Shown here piece by piece: positions 20,335 to 30,940 of a stretch of DNA of 64,000 nucleotides; positions within the stretch are counted from its first letter, which is position 1, and the number at the start of each line of letters is the position of its first letter. This DNA is from Maniola hyperantus (Eukaryota > Arthropoda > Insecta > Lepidoptera > Nymphalidae): contig NC_048556.1 of the NCBI RefSeq assembly GCF_902806685.2, forward strand, positions 2,108,001 to 2,172,000, given 5' to 3'. The notes below the pieces were generated by a model. That model made no database searches, was not told the DNA's origin, and saw nothing but the letters and a program-made list of their open reading frames with translations. Position numbers and translations under genes: made by a program.

Positions 20335-20344
20335 TTTGACACCT

Positions 20345-20465
20345 CTAAATTCAATTTAAAACTGTCAAAGTGTATCTGGCCTTTTCTAAATGCATTAGTA
20401 ATAAGAGGATGCGAATACTCTAAAATTTAGGTGCGCACAGAATCAGTACCAATATAAGACTGTAA
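20345..20465 (+). repeat. family F fragment
   Basis: 'aactgtcaaag', 'ccttttctaaatgcatta', 'aagaggatgcgaatactcta' and 'cacagaatcag' parallel 56,279-56,465. Confidence 0.5.
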
Positions 20466-21040
20466 ATAGAATAGTTGACAAAGATAATACTGAAAATGAC
20501 TACAAATAATAGTATAAAATAATTTATTCAAGAAACGGAAAATAATAAGTTCAAACCATCAAAACTGAATAATACCCAAAACTGGACAGTCCAGAAAAAA
20601 CAACAGAAATTCCCACAGATCACGTTCTAACTAACTTGACTGGACTTGAATAGGATTAATCACAGAATGATTTGTCAATTCAATAATTTCGTCAATCCCT
20701 TAAACTCATTCCGAGAGAGCAATTCGATGAGTCCACAAAAAATACTTGAAGTGGATAATTGAAATAAGTACCAACCAACCAGTTCAGTTTCTAAGGCATA
20801 GTTAGGTAGGTCAACGGATGATTTTCGAATTTTGTATTCAGTTTCGATTATAATCTAGGAGTGAATAAATTAAATTGCTACTTCATAAATCATCCGTTAT
20901 TCAAAAATATCTTGGACTTTGGTTTACAGATTACAGATTTACTTTTCTAATTTAACTCTTTAATTAAAGGTTGTAACATAGAAGTAGTTCCAACGGCGAT
21001 AACAGATGGCGCCACTAGGTGAATATAACGCGCGATCACC
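20466..21040. other. unassigned spacer
   Basis: No gene, microsatellite or recognised repeat. Confidence 0.4.
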
Positions 21041-21046
21041 CACCGC

Positions 21047-21257
21047 TGTTGGGCCCCATATATCTTAAAGCTGTACAATGTTCTGTGTCCTTCGTCCGCA
21101 AGTAACAAGTTGCAGCCGACGAGGCGGCACCGGGCACTCTTCGGTACCCTACTGCTGGTTGTCGGGGATCATGTAATGTAATAGTGATTAGTAAATATAC
21201 GCTATTACCGTACTCGCAGCGTTTCTTTGGCCGCAGCAGCCCTTCCCCTACGTAACA
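21047..21257 (-). repeat. possible solo LTR fragment
   Basis: On the minus strand it starts TGTTACGTAGGGG and ends GGGGCCCAACA, the TG...CA layout of an LTR, and 'ggcgccatctgtt' lies just beyond. The 5-bp flanks accgc and agtgt do not match, so this is weak. Confidence 0.3.
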
Positions 21258-21943
21258 AGTGTTACATGGTTAATTTTTATTATGTAAGTATGAACTTAGA
21301 TCTCTCCTACACATCTATCTCTCCCAAGTCTCTTCAAATATTGTATTTAGACTGACTATTATTCTTTAAATTCTTATAGTCCTGAACTGAACAATTAAAT
21401 AAGTAAGTCAGTGAATCATAACTCTATGAATGTAGTAGAATTTATCCGACAACTTGTTCTCGTGGAAAATTTTATTTCGAAGATTCGACCGAATTAATGA
21501 AAATTAAATAGCTTCGAATGATGCATAGTACCTAATAATGAATAGTAAAAAAGATCGAGTATGATAATACACCATAAACACACTGAAAGCCAATAAAATT
21601 TCTTATCAAGTAATTTAAAGCGCAAATTTCAACATCAAAGCGAAGGAGCAAGCAAGGGTTTTTAAATCACAATAATTATTTGTGCAGCCAGAACTGGTTT
21701 GAACAGTTATACGGGCGGACAAGATGAGATTAAGTATTTAACAACAATTAAGTTGACGACCGGGCAACTGGTCTCGATTGGTCTTATAAATAGAAATATA
21801 GTAGCTGATTCGAAGATCGCTAATAGACCTGGAGTAGACCTTAAGCCTTATGCAATAGGGATCATAGTGATTGGAGGTAATTCACCGCACGAGCGACGAT
21901 TGTAAGCTTTGAAAGTCTAATCGATTTACAAGAACAAGTTAAA
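21258..21943. other. unassigned spacer with a 68-codon ORF
   Basis: The ORF at 21,699-21,905 (MNSYTGGQDEIKYLTTIKLT) has no recognisable domain and no splice or promoter context. Probably background. Confidence 0.3.
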
Positions 21944-22165
21944 AACCGGCCAAGTGCGTGGCGGGTCACGCGCAGTGTAGGGTTCCGCAGTCACAATTAA
22001 CCTCGAAAAACAGATATAACTCCTTAACCTGTGTACCCTCCCTGAATAGTTCTCTGCATGTCAAATTTTAGCCCGATCCGTCCAGTAGTTTGAGCTGCGC
22101 GTTGAAAGATCGGTCAGTCAGTCAGTTTTTCTTTTATACCTAATATAAAAGTATAGATAGATGAG
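21944..22165 (-). repeat. family C/A composite repeat
   Basis: 'aaaaaccggccaagtgcgtg' and 'agggttccgcagtcac' are family C-like. 'cgatccgtccagtagtttga' with a CAGT run is family A in reverse. Confidence 0.6.
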
Positions 22166-22174
22166 CTTTACAAT

Positions 22175-22290
22175 AATATCAATATTACAATAATTCAATA
22201 TATTACAATATTTCAAATATTACAATACCAAATAATTGTAATTTGGAATTGTAATATTACAAATATTACAATTCCAAATACCTACATTTA
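22175..22290. repeat. (ATTACAAT)-like low-complexity tract
   Basis: Repeated 'atattacaat' words on both strands make a loose palindrome. Confidence 0.6.
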
Positions 22291-22397
22291 ATTTTCAACA
22301 CTTGCATTGTTTGTAGGCTGGCGTATGTGCTGGCGTCTAGCAAATTATTATTCAATGTAGTGTGCAACTACAATAATAATTAATAAGTTTGTTCTGA

Positions 22398-22754
22398 CGG
22401 ACTAAGAGCCAGCGCGTGCCAGACCTTTGTTATTTTATAAAAGCTGAAAGGTTCTCTGCGTATTGTCCCGAGCACAGGGAGGAACGATCAGCGACTAAAA
22501 GGTTTGGATCATGGTGGCTTTGGGAGATAACGGGTAATAAAGGTGTAAAAAATCTTACGTCAAAGTATAAAATCTAATTTTTTTATATTTTCTTCGGAAT
22601 AATATTATTAGAAATCACGTCATCCCCTGCCAGACATTCCTTAACATTAATTCAGTGATCGGTCGTAAAAGACGGATCTTTTGGGGGCAATACGCAAAGA
22701 AACTTTCAGCTTTTATAAAATAACGAAGGTCTGGCACGCGCTGGCTCTTAGTCC
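22398..22754. repeat. MITE-2, palindromic (357 bp)
   Basis: The arm starts 'ggactaagagccagcgcgtg', runs through 'ttattttataaaagctgaaa', and is mirrored at 22,680-22,754 ('ctggctcttagtcc'). Arms are about 75 bp. A half copy is at 3,482. Confidence 0.8.
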
Positions 22755-22954
22755 ACAAGTTTGGTCTGAGTATTTGCATACAATGCGGCGGCCGCACGCG
22801 ACCGGGTTTCGAAATGAACTTAGAAATCACTAACAATAATTACTTATGTCATTCAGAGAGCCACTGAATGATTGAAGACGTTTTCGTCCATCTCCTGTCC
22901 CTTCATACCTTTTAAGGAACGAATCTCTTCGGAATCGTTATCTTTATCTATTAC

Positions 22955-23095
22955 TAGCTGCCCTGGCGAACTTCGTTCCGCCTAACAGTCGATTCAAATT
23001 TTTTAAATCTTTCTCTCCTTAAGAACCATCCTCGTACTTCAAGGAATATTATAAAAAAAGAATTAGTGAAATCGGTTCAGCTGTTCTCGAGATTT
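22955..23095 (-). repeat. family D fragment
   Basis: 'ctagctgccctggcgaactt', 'cctaacagtcg' and 'ccatcctcgtacttcaagga', as at 1,214. Confidence 0.65.
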
Positions 23096-23767
23096 GCGAT
23101 GACCAACACATTTAGTGATTCATTTTTATATTATAGATTATTATTAGGCAACATGAATATTTTTTCGGACATAGCACTTCGTATAATTATAATAATAGAA
23201 CTTCACGTACATGTAAAAAACCCTAAAAAAGAACTAAGTACTACTAATCCATAATAACAATTGCAAAAGTGCATCTGGCTGTTTTTTAACTTTTTACGGC
23301 CCATCCGTTTAACCCATTTTGACGAAAGATACAAAGATATTATTATCATCCTCAAGAAGGACATCCTACTTTTTATCCAGAAAATCAGTTCCCATTGGGA
23401 TAATGAAAAAGTAATGACTATGAAAAGCGAAAATAACTGAAAATGAGCAAGCAAAAACCATATTGTGGAAATGAAATGAAATCTTTTTATTTTGCCAAAA
23501 TAATGTGAGTAGTAGAGTAACGGTAAATCAAAACAAAAGTCGTTCCGCTACCGTACTACGCTCGTACCCTTTTAAATGATAATTGCCTCAAAAACCATTA
23601 CGGCTGACGTGACAGCAACACTCGGCTCATTGTCTGCATGAGTTTCTTTACTTTTAGCACAGATTTCATGAAAAAGATAGACGGATCATTCTAGAAAAAA
23701 TGGCGTTTATAAAAGTAAAACCAAACATACAGAATCGGTAGTTAGCAATTATCGATATAATATTATA
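23096..23767. other. unassigned spacer
   Basis: Two overlapping small ORFs at 23,066-23,454 lack any family features. No other signal. Confidence 0.35.
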
Positions 23768-24208
23768 ATAGCTGATCACCGCGCGTGGATTTAGGTGTGT
23801 CATAATCCCGTCGGAACTCTTTTATTTTCCGGGATAAAAAGTAGCCTTTGTCACTGTTCAGGTCTTTAATACGGTATTTGACAACTAGTCAAATCAGTAA
23901 CTTTTATCAAACGTCAAAACGCGCTTAGTTGATATTCCATGAAAAACTGAAATGTGACGTGACATAATGACGTACTTTTTTAGTTTAGTCGATAACTTGA
24001 AATGGTTATTACACTTAAAACTAACAAAGGACGTGGATTTCACGTATTTTGGAAGACCCTAATATTTAATAATCACTGAGAAATAATTAATTTTTGTAGT
24101 CAAATACCGAATTTTATAATTGCCATGTAAAAAAGTTGATCTATTGCTCCGTTACGACGTGATTGAGGGCCAAACCAACAAACACTTTCGCATTTATAAT
24201 ATGGGTAG
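23768..24208 (-). repeat. family B copy interrupted by a short MITE
   Basis: The left half (from 'gcgcgtggatttagg' to 'cactgttcaggtcttta') and right half (from 'aaaaaagttgatctattgct' to 'cgcatttataatatggg') are separated by about 240 bp bounded by 'cggtatttgac' and 'gtcaaataccg' (about 23,871-24,110). Confidence 0.7.
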
Positions 24209-24215
24209 TGTAGTA

Positions 24216-24885
24216 GTATATACAGTATGTTAGACTCAAAATAACGCTATCTACAAAAATTACGGGCTAAAATATCAACTTGCAGCTAAAAGCAGCTTAG
24301 CAAAATCTAGAAACTTCAGATTTTCTCTATAAAGAAAGAATTTTCGAGAATGGTTAATAATAAATAATAAAGCGTTGACGTTTTGTCATAACATTATCTT
24401 GTCATCGAGAAAATAAGTTTCTCCTTGCGATTTAGTGTTATTTATTTTCGTTTACATTTAAAGGTACCTACGACACAACTAGCGATTTAATTTTCTCAAC
24501 CGGCTTCTACGTGTTGGCTTCATAATTATTATTATGAGGTTCCGTCTGCTACGTATCTTTTTGTTTTAGTCTTTGGGTTTGTTTCTAAAGGAGATGTTTT
24601 TCACTTTTTTGTGGACGAACACCACGTGCTCCTATTATAAAGGGGTTTTTGTTTGGCGAAGCGATAAGTTTAGTTTTTTCTTCTTGATTGTTATATTTGT
24701 TTCCATCCTCGTGACCTGCATTCGCTAAGGACTTCATGTGGGATTCTTTTTTTAATTATTTATTCTAACTTAAAGTTCTTAGATTTAGGTATATATAAAT
24801 TTTCAAATCATCCATTCACAATCAAATTTTTTTTCACAAAAATTAACACAAGATAATTTTTTTTATTAATAATCATCAATTTATG
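24216..24885. other. unassigned AT-rich spacer
   Basis: Poly(T) runs only. Confidence 0.4.
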
Positions 24886-24889
24886 GTGC

Positions 24890-25040
24890 TGGTAGACTTC
24901 TCCACTTTGCGGACAAACAACATCAAGCGAATCGCAGGAAGCCGCTGGATTCAGGCGGCGCAAGGCCGTGCCATGTGGAAGTCCCTACAAGAGACCTATG
25001 TCCAGCAGTGGACGTCTATCGGTTGATGATGATGACGAGA
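24890..25040 (+). pseudogene. RTE-clade LINE 3' tail
   Basis: 'gccgctggattcaggcggcg', 'gtggaagtccctacaagaga' and 'ccagcagtggacgtctatcg', then a GATGATGA tail. Encodes remnants of SRWIQAAQ and WKSLQETYVQQWTSIG. Confidence 0.8.
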
Positions 25041-25214
25041 GTCCAGTCTCGGTCTCTCCGTCTGTATATCACAGCCATTTCATTTGAATTACAATCCATA
25101 AGTATAATTTTTTTGGGTAGAGACTTTTTTATTAGCTTGGACTCTCGTAGTTAGAGTATTTTATTTGCTGTACTTAAATTCCTCGATATTTGTTGCCTGT
25201 CTATCGGTACATAT

Positions 25215-25484
25215 TTCGGAGAGTGTGCCGAAGAACTTTTCAACCTAGTTCCTCCTTCACCTTTCTACTATCGTACCGCAAGGCATCGCCAAGGTCTGCA
25301 CCCGTACGTAGTCGAAATTCCACGGACACGCACGAAGCGATTTCAATTTGCCTCCTCATTTCTAATTCGAACCGCTAAGATTTGGAACACCCTTCCAGCA
25401 TCAGTTTTCCCCTCCAATTATAATATGGGTACCTTCAAGATAAGAGTGAATAGGCATCTTCTAGGCAAGCGCGCTCCATCTTAG
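25215..25484 (+). pseudogene. jockey-like LINE reverse transcriptase C-terminus
   Basis: One open frame of 89 codons ends at a natural stop. FGECAEELFNLVPPSPFYYR, FLIRTAKIWNTLPASVF and YNMGTFKIRVNRHLLGKRAP are typical of the extreme C-terminus of jockey/CR1-type LINE polymerases, after the RT domain. Upstream RT sequence is absent, so it is a 5'-truncated insertion. A mirrored, degenerate copy lies at 53,440-53,690. Confidence 0.85.
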
Positions 25485-25810
25485 GCTGCATCATCACTTG
25501 CAACCGGTCTGTTCGCAGCCCAGCGCTAGTCTATAAATTTGAAAAAAAAACGCATGAAAAAATACAAAAAATATCGTACGAAAACATGCGTGTGCAATAT
25601 GCCAAATTCTCAAAGCCCGTATCCCTAAAGATTGCCACAAAGTCGGCACTCGAAATTCCGCCATTTTATTGGCACTAAAATATTTTTGGCCCGTATGGGA
25701 TAATCAATTCCGGTAGCCGTGGGTTTCGACCGCAGATATTTAGCATCCACTTTAAAGTATGTCATTGCGGTGCTTTGCATCTGCTTACTGCTTGCTTCAT
25801 TTTAAAGGGT

Positions 25811-25968
25811 ACTAGCTGATTCCGGCGACTTCGTTCGCGTGGAATTAGGTTTTTAAAATCCCGTGGGAATACTTTGATTTTCCGGGATAAAAAGTAGCAT
25901 AAGTCACTCTCCGGGACGTGATTGAAACCAACAAACAAGTACACAGTTTTGTATTTATAAAATTAGTG
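25811..25968 (-). repeat. family B copy, internally shortened
   Basis: CTAG end, 'gcgacttcgttcgcgtgg', 'ccgtgggaatactttgattt', 'gcataagtcactctccggga', then directly 'cgtgattgaaaccaacaaac'. Confidence 0.7.
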
Positions 25969-26317
25969 CCCATGCTGAGCTTTATTATGAGACCTGCTAG
26001 TAAGAGTGGTCACACACTCATCCGATACGAATCCGTGAAAATACGGATAAAAAAAATATCTACCTAGTTAAATAGTTCTATGAGAACTTTGGACCGTATT
26101 TTCACGGACTCGGATCGGATGGGTGCGTAACCGCCGTTAGCGACCAAGTTTCGGATCCGTATGTCATCAAAGGAGTTTACGGCGTAGTAAATATTTCAAA
26201 ACAACTTTTCCATATTATCAATCTTTAACAATCAAAAAGAAAATAACGTTGGGGATAGTTTTACAGATTTTCAAACAGATAATATTAATAGTTATTGGTG
26301 CGGTCCGGTCCGGTCCC

Positions 26318-26503
26318 GGAGTTTTTTTTTTTTTTTTTTAAAGAATATTAGCCATTTTAAATGACTAATATTCCCCTTTCCTCTCCAACTAAGCGTCAAG
26401 CTTATGCTAGGAGTAGGCACGACAATAGTGCAACGGGCGGGGTTTGAACCGTCGACCTTTCGGTTTTCAGTCCACTGCTTTACCCGTTGAGCTATTGAGG
26501 CTC
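26318..26503 (-). repeat. SINE-C (tRNA-derived)
   Basis: On the minus strand the head is 'gcctcaatagctcaacgggt' (A-box-like) and 'gacggttcaaaccccgcc' (B box). The tail 'ggggaatattagtcatttaa' is followed by poly(A). Other copies: 47,623 and 54,107. The 81-codon ORF over it is spurious. Confidence 0.85.
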
Positions 26504-26757
26504 TACGGGTAAAGCAGTTACTGCGACCATGAAACACAAAGCGAGCCTCTATAGTGTATATATACTAGTCTATAGTCTATGTTGTGATTTGTGACGAGTG
26601 TCATATCGTGGGCGGAGCGGCTACCGTGCGATAGGGATGCATTTTATCGATATCGATAAAATTAAATGAAATTAATTTTATTATTTGTGCCACTTACCTA
26701 TGCAATTTTATTTTACACATATTTGTTTATTTTTAACGATTTTTTAAAAGTACGAAA

Positions 26758-27239
26758 CTAGCTTATGCTGCGTTTGCCGCGGCAGTTGGTGTGGAACTTA
26801 TGTCTGGCGGCGGCCAGGATTGACGCACTCCTTGACGTCGAGGATGGCTTTGCGTACGTTAATCTCCTCTTCGCTAAGCTCGCCCTCATCCGAGGACTCC
26901 TCCGACTCGTCCAAGAACACCTTTCTGGTGTGCAGCGGATTGTCTGCACGCTTTTGCAGCTGTTGGTGCTTGGTATGCCACCTGGACTCCACTTTCGTAT
27001 TGAGACTTGCGCTCCTCGTCGGTTAGTATATCATAAGGCAAAAGATATTTAAAGTGTATTTGATCCAATCTCTTTTCTGGATTTGTTAACTTGATGAAAG
27101 CCATTTCCTCCGTAACCCTAGTCCACTTCTTCTTCATGGATACTTCCTTGAAGCCTCCATGTTTTTGCACAATTTTAAACATGTTTGGAAGATTATCTTC
27201 CAGCCCGTCCACCAAGGGTGACCTATCAAAATATACGCT
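26758..27239 (-). pseudogene. Jarid2: ARID copy c plus post-ARID acidic tail
   Basis: SVYFDRSPLVDGLEDNLPNM starts the copy; EVSMKKKWTRVTEEMAF and FKYLLPYDILTDEERKSQ follow without the stop seen in copies a and b. A 2-bp deletion near 27,013 shifts the frame. In the other frame the text resumes as WHTKHQQLQKRADNPLHT and DESEESSDEGELSEEEINVR, then ECVNPGRRQT and a stop; another frame shows KFHTNCRGKR. Acidic sequence of this kind follows ARID in Jarid2. This is the 3'-most part of the gene that is represented. Confidence 0.7.
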
Positions 27240-27551
27240 GGTGTGCAGCGGATTCTCTGCACGCTTTTGCAGCTGTTGGTGCTTGGTATGCCAACTGGAC
27301 TCCTCTTTTGCATTGAGACTGTTGCGCTCCTCGTCGGTTAGTTTATCATAGGGCAAAAGATATTTAACTTATATTTGATCCAATCTTTTTTCTGGATTTG
27401 TTAACTTGATGAAAGCCATTTCCTCCGCAACCCTAGTCCACTTCTTCATGGATACTTCCTTGAAGCCTCCATGTTTTTGCACAATTTTAAACATGTTTGG
27501 AAGATTATCTTCCAGCCCGTCCACCAAGGGTGGCCTATCAAAATATACGCT
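27240..27551 (-). pseudogene. Jarid2: ARID copy b
   Basis: A 312-bp unit from SVYFDRPPLVDGLEDNLPN through FKIVQKHGGFKEVSMKKWTR (one Lys fewer than the neighbours) to EKRLDQI, a stop, VKYLLPYDKLTDEERN and QKRAENPLHT. The stop replaces the His codon found in copy c. Confidence 0.72.
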
Positions 27552-27866
27552 GGTGTGCAGCGGATTGTCTGCACGCTTTTGCAGCTGTTGGTGCTTGGTA
27601 TGCCACCTGGACTCCACTTTCGTATTGAGACTGTTGCGCTCCTCGTCGGGTAGTATATCACAGGGCAAAAGATATTTAACCTATATTTGATCCAATCTTT
27701 TTTCTGGATTTGTTAACTTGATGAAAGCCATTTCCTCCGCAACCCTAGTCCACTTCTTCTTCATGGATACTTCCTTGAAGCCTCCATGTTTTTGCACAAT
27801 TTTAAACATTTTTGGAAGATTATCTTCCAGCCTGTCCACCAAGAGTAGCCTATCAAAATATACGCT
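27552..27866 (-). pseudogene. Jarid2: ARID copy a (continues unit 4)
   Basis: A 315-bp copy joined in line to the N-terminal part of unit 4. After EKRLDQI there is a stop where copy c has His-Phe, then VKYLLPCDILPDEERN and QKRADNPLHT, which abuts SVYFDR of copy b. Confidence 0.72.
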
Positions 27867-29146
27867 TTGGAAGGCGAGGTAGGTCCTTATTGCTCACAGG
27901 GCCCGCGTCCCCTCCCCCCAGCGCTTGAAAAAGCGGGCTGGGTACTGGACCCCAGCAACCACTCTGTCCAAGCCTGTGGTAGCACATTATGGCCTTATGT
28001 TTGGTGGGGCCACCACTTTACAGAGGCCGTATTGTGCAGCCTCTGTAGCAATTTTTTTGTAATATTTTTCATTCTCTGTTGGTTAGCATGTAGGAGCTAT
28101 TGTACATCCCGCAGGCGCAGAGGATGATGATCCGGCTGCATCGTCCGATTCTGTCCGATTGCTTTGGGTGCCGTTTAGTGGCACTTGTAGGTTGGAGTTT
28201 ATAACCAGATTGGGGCTTATAACTTGTCGATTGGGTTCTTCTTTCAGTCTCAAGGCGACTTGAATAACATTGGTCCAGCTATTGCCTTTCAAAAGTTTGT
28301 CCTTAATTGGATTTTCACCAATGATTGGGGGGGTCATCATCCTCAGGTAAGGTGTCAATATCATTGAATATGGTATCAATATAATCATCCCCAAAGGAAC
28401 CTTCCTGTTCCGTAGAGTTTGGACTAGGTTCTTGGATGTCTTCCGTTTTTGTTAATGAACCATACGCAATGACTAGCGGCCCTGCAAGGTGTTCTTGTGC
28501 AGGCACTTGCCACGACGAAAGATCAGCTCGTCCCACATCGTCTATTGTAGGTGTCCCAATGCTCCAGTCTTCGCAGTAGTCATCTGATACTGGTTCCAAG
28601 TAAAACCTGGGCGTACTCGAAGACGGTATGAGGACACCTTCCCCTTCTTCTTCACCGTCTTCTAATAAAGCGTCAGTCTCAGTCTGGGAACCCGCCACAT
28701 CCCTTGAGTTCAACGCGACAGGTTCTGTATATTTATTTGACTCAACTGCCGACTTGCGTTTCTTAAATACTGCAATTGAACATTATTGCCTTTTTTGTGC
28801 CCGCTTCCTTTTTCTGGGTACATTTTCGTTTCATACCGGGTTATTCTTTCTCCGTAAATTATATTCACAGACTAGTGGTCTGTTGTCGTCAGGTGTCTGT
28901 AGTCTTGCTTGACTACGCATCGATCTTAATACACGTGTAGATTCTTTCTTTGTTTTCTTAATTTTTTGATATTTTTTGGTTGGTGTTATGTCTAACCGTT
29001 CGAGTATGACTCGCGGCATATGTACATGCATGCCTGGATACGAAAACGTTATGGAGTCCAAAATTTTTTGTTGTTTACTAGACTGTAAACTTGATCTTGT
29101 GAATCAGCCACTGGTCGGCGCTCCGCCGCTGCCGCGTTTTTGAAAA
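27867..29146 (-). pseudogene. Jarid2: Jarid2-like unit 4, N-terminal part
   Basis: Segments in order: SITFSYPGMHVHMPRVILER, RSMRSQARLQTPDDNRPLVC, the acidic DALLEDGEEEGEGVLIPSSS block, WTNVIQVALRLKEEPNRQV, SENEK-like ENEKYYKKIATEAAQYGLCK (JmjN-like), then FKRWGEGTRALCAIRTYLAF. Stops are at the shared positions. A G-run near 28,326 shifts the frame between GDDYIDTIFNDIDTLPEDDD and the next block. Confidence 0.75.
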
Positions 29147-30940
29147 TTTTCTGGATTTGTTAACTTGATGAAAGCCATTTCCTCCGCAACCCTAGTCCAC
29201 TTCTTCTTCGTGGATACTTCCTTGAAGCCTCCATGTTTTTGCACAATTTTAAACATTTTTGGAAGATTCCCTTCCAGCCCGTCCACCAAGAGTAGCCTAT
29301 CAAAATATACGCTTTGGAAGGCGAGGTAGGTCCTTATTGCGCACAGGGCCCGCGTCCCCTCCCCCCAGCGCTTGAAAAAGGGAGCTGGGTACTGGACCCC
29401 AGCAACCACTCTGTCCAAGCCTGTGGTAGCACTATGTGGCCTTATGTTTGGTGGGGCCACCACTTTACAGAGGCCGTATTGTGCAGCCTCTGTAGCAATT
29501 TTTTTGTAATATTTTTCATTCTCTGTTGGTTAGCATGTAGGAGCTATTGTACATCCCGCAGGCGCAGAGGATGATGATCCGGCTGCATCGTCCGATTCTG
29601 TCCGATTGCTTTGGGTGCCGTTTAGTGGCACTTGTAGGTTGGAGTTTATAACCAGATTGGGGCTTATAACTTGTCGATTGGGTTCTTCTTTCAGTCTCAA
29701 GGCGACTTGAATAACATTGGTCCAGCTATTGCCTTTCAAAAGTTTGTCCTTAATTGGATTTTCACCAATGATTGGGGGGGTCATCATCCTCAGGTAAGGT
29801 GTCAATATCATTGAATATGGTATCAATATAATCATCCCCAAAGGAACCTTCCTGTTCCGTAGAGTTTGGACTAGGTTCTTGGATGTCTTCCGTTTTTGTT
29901 AATGAACCATACGCAATGACTAGCGGCCCTGCAAGGTGTTCTTGTGCAGGCACTTGCCACGACGAAAGATCAGCTCGTCCCACATCGTCTATTGTAGGTG
30001 TCCCAATGCTCCAGTCTTCGCAGTAGTCATCTGATACTGGTTCCAAGTAAAACCTGGGCGTACTCGAAGACGGTATGAGGACACCTTCCCCTTCTTCTTC
30101 ACCGTCTTCTAATAAAGCGTCAGTCTCAGTCTGGGAACCCGCCACATCCCTTGAGTTCAACGCGACAGGTCCTGTATATTTATTTGACTCAACTGCCGAC
30201 TTGCGTTTCTTAAATACTGCAATAGGCTACTTGACAATTTTTTTAAGTTGGTCTTAAATGGTTAATATTTGTCCTATTATATCAAAAAAATTAACACTAT
30301 ATTTTTTTGCGCCCTAAAAACCGTAAAACTTTAATTTAAAAAAATATTTTTCTTAGACAGGTGAAAACACTGTCGGCCATGTTTGGCCGATAGATTATCT
30401 GTGCTCTGACGTCATGCATTTGTAAACAACAGTATAACCAAAAAATATTTTTTTAAATTAAAGTTTTACGGTTTTTAGGGCGCAAAAAAATATACTGTTA
30501 ATTTTTTTGATATAATAGGACAAATATTAACCATTTAAGACCAACTTAAAAAAATTGTCAAGTAGCCTATTGAAGATTATTGCCTATTTTGTGCCCGCTT
30601 CCTTTTTCTGGGTACATTTTCGTTTCATACCGGGTTATTCTTTCTCCGTAAATTATATTCACAGACTAGTGGTCTGTTGTCGTCAGGTGTCTGTAGTCTT
30701 GCTTGACTACGCATCGATCTTAATACACGTGTAGATTCTTTTTGTTTTCTTAATTTTTTGATATTTTTTGGTTGGTGTTATGTCTAACCGTTCGAGTATG
30801 ACTCGCGGCATATGTACATGCATGCCTGGATACGAAAACGTTAAGGAGTCCAAATTTTTTTGTTGTTTACTAGACTGTAAACTTGATCTTGTGAATCAGC
30901 CACTGGTCGGCGCTCCGCCGCTGCCGCGTTTTTGAAAATT
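29147..30940 (-). pseudogene. Jarid2: Jarid2-like unit 3, with MITE insertion
   Basis: Same content as unit 4 but ends in a truncated ARID (EVSTKKKWTRVAEEMAFIKL then TNPEN) joined to FQKRGSGGAPTSG of the next unit. MITE-4 (30,223-30,569) splits it between the CSIAV-encoding stretch and its upstream part. The same G-run frameshift as unit 4 is present. Confidence 0.75.
30223..30569. repeat. MITE-4, near-perfect palindrome (347 bp)
   Basis: 'taggctacttgacaattttt' at the left is mirrored by 'tcaagtagccta' at the right. The mirrored arms run about 140 bp each around a loop near 'catgtttggccgatagatta'. Present in only one of four array units; the other units read caattgaa at this point, giving the empty site. 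Confidence 0.85.

Noticed and set aside
21047..21257. Confident solo LTR call
   Set aside because: Only TG...CA ends support it; flanking 5-mers differ and no internal retroelement sequence exists. Kept as a low-confidence feature.
26430..26505. Possible tRNA gene on the minus strand
   Set aside because: Repeated with the same tail and poly(A) at 47,623 and 54,107; it is the head of SINE-C.
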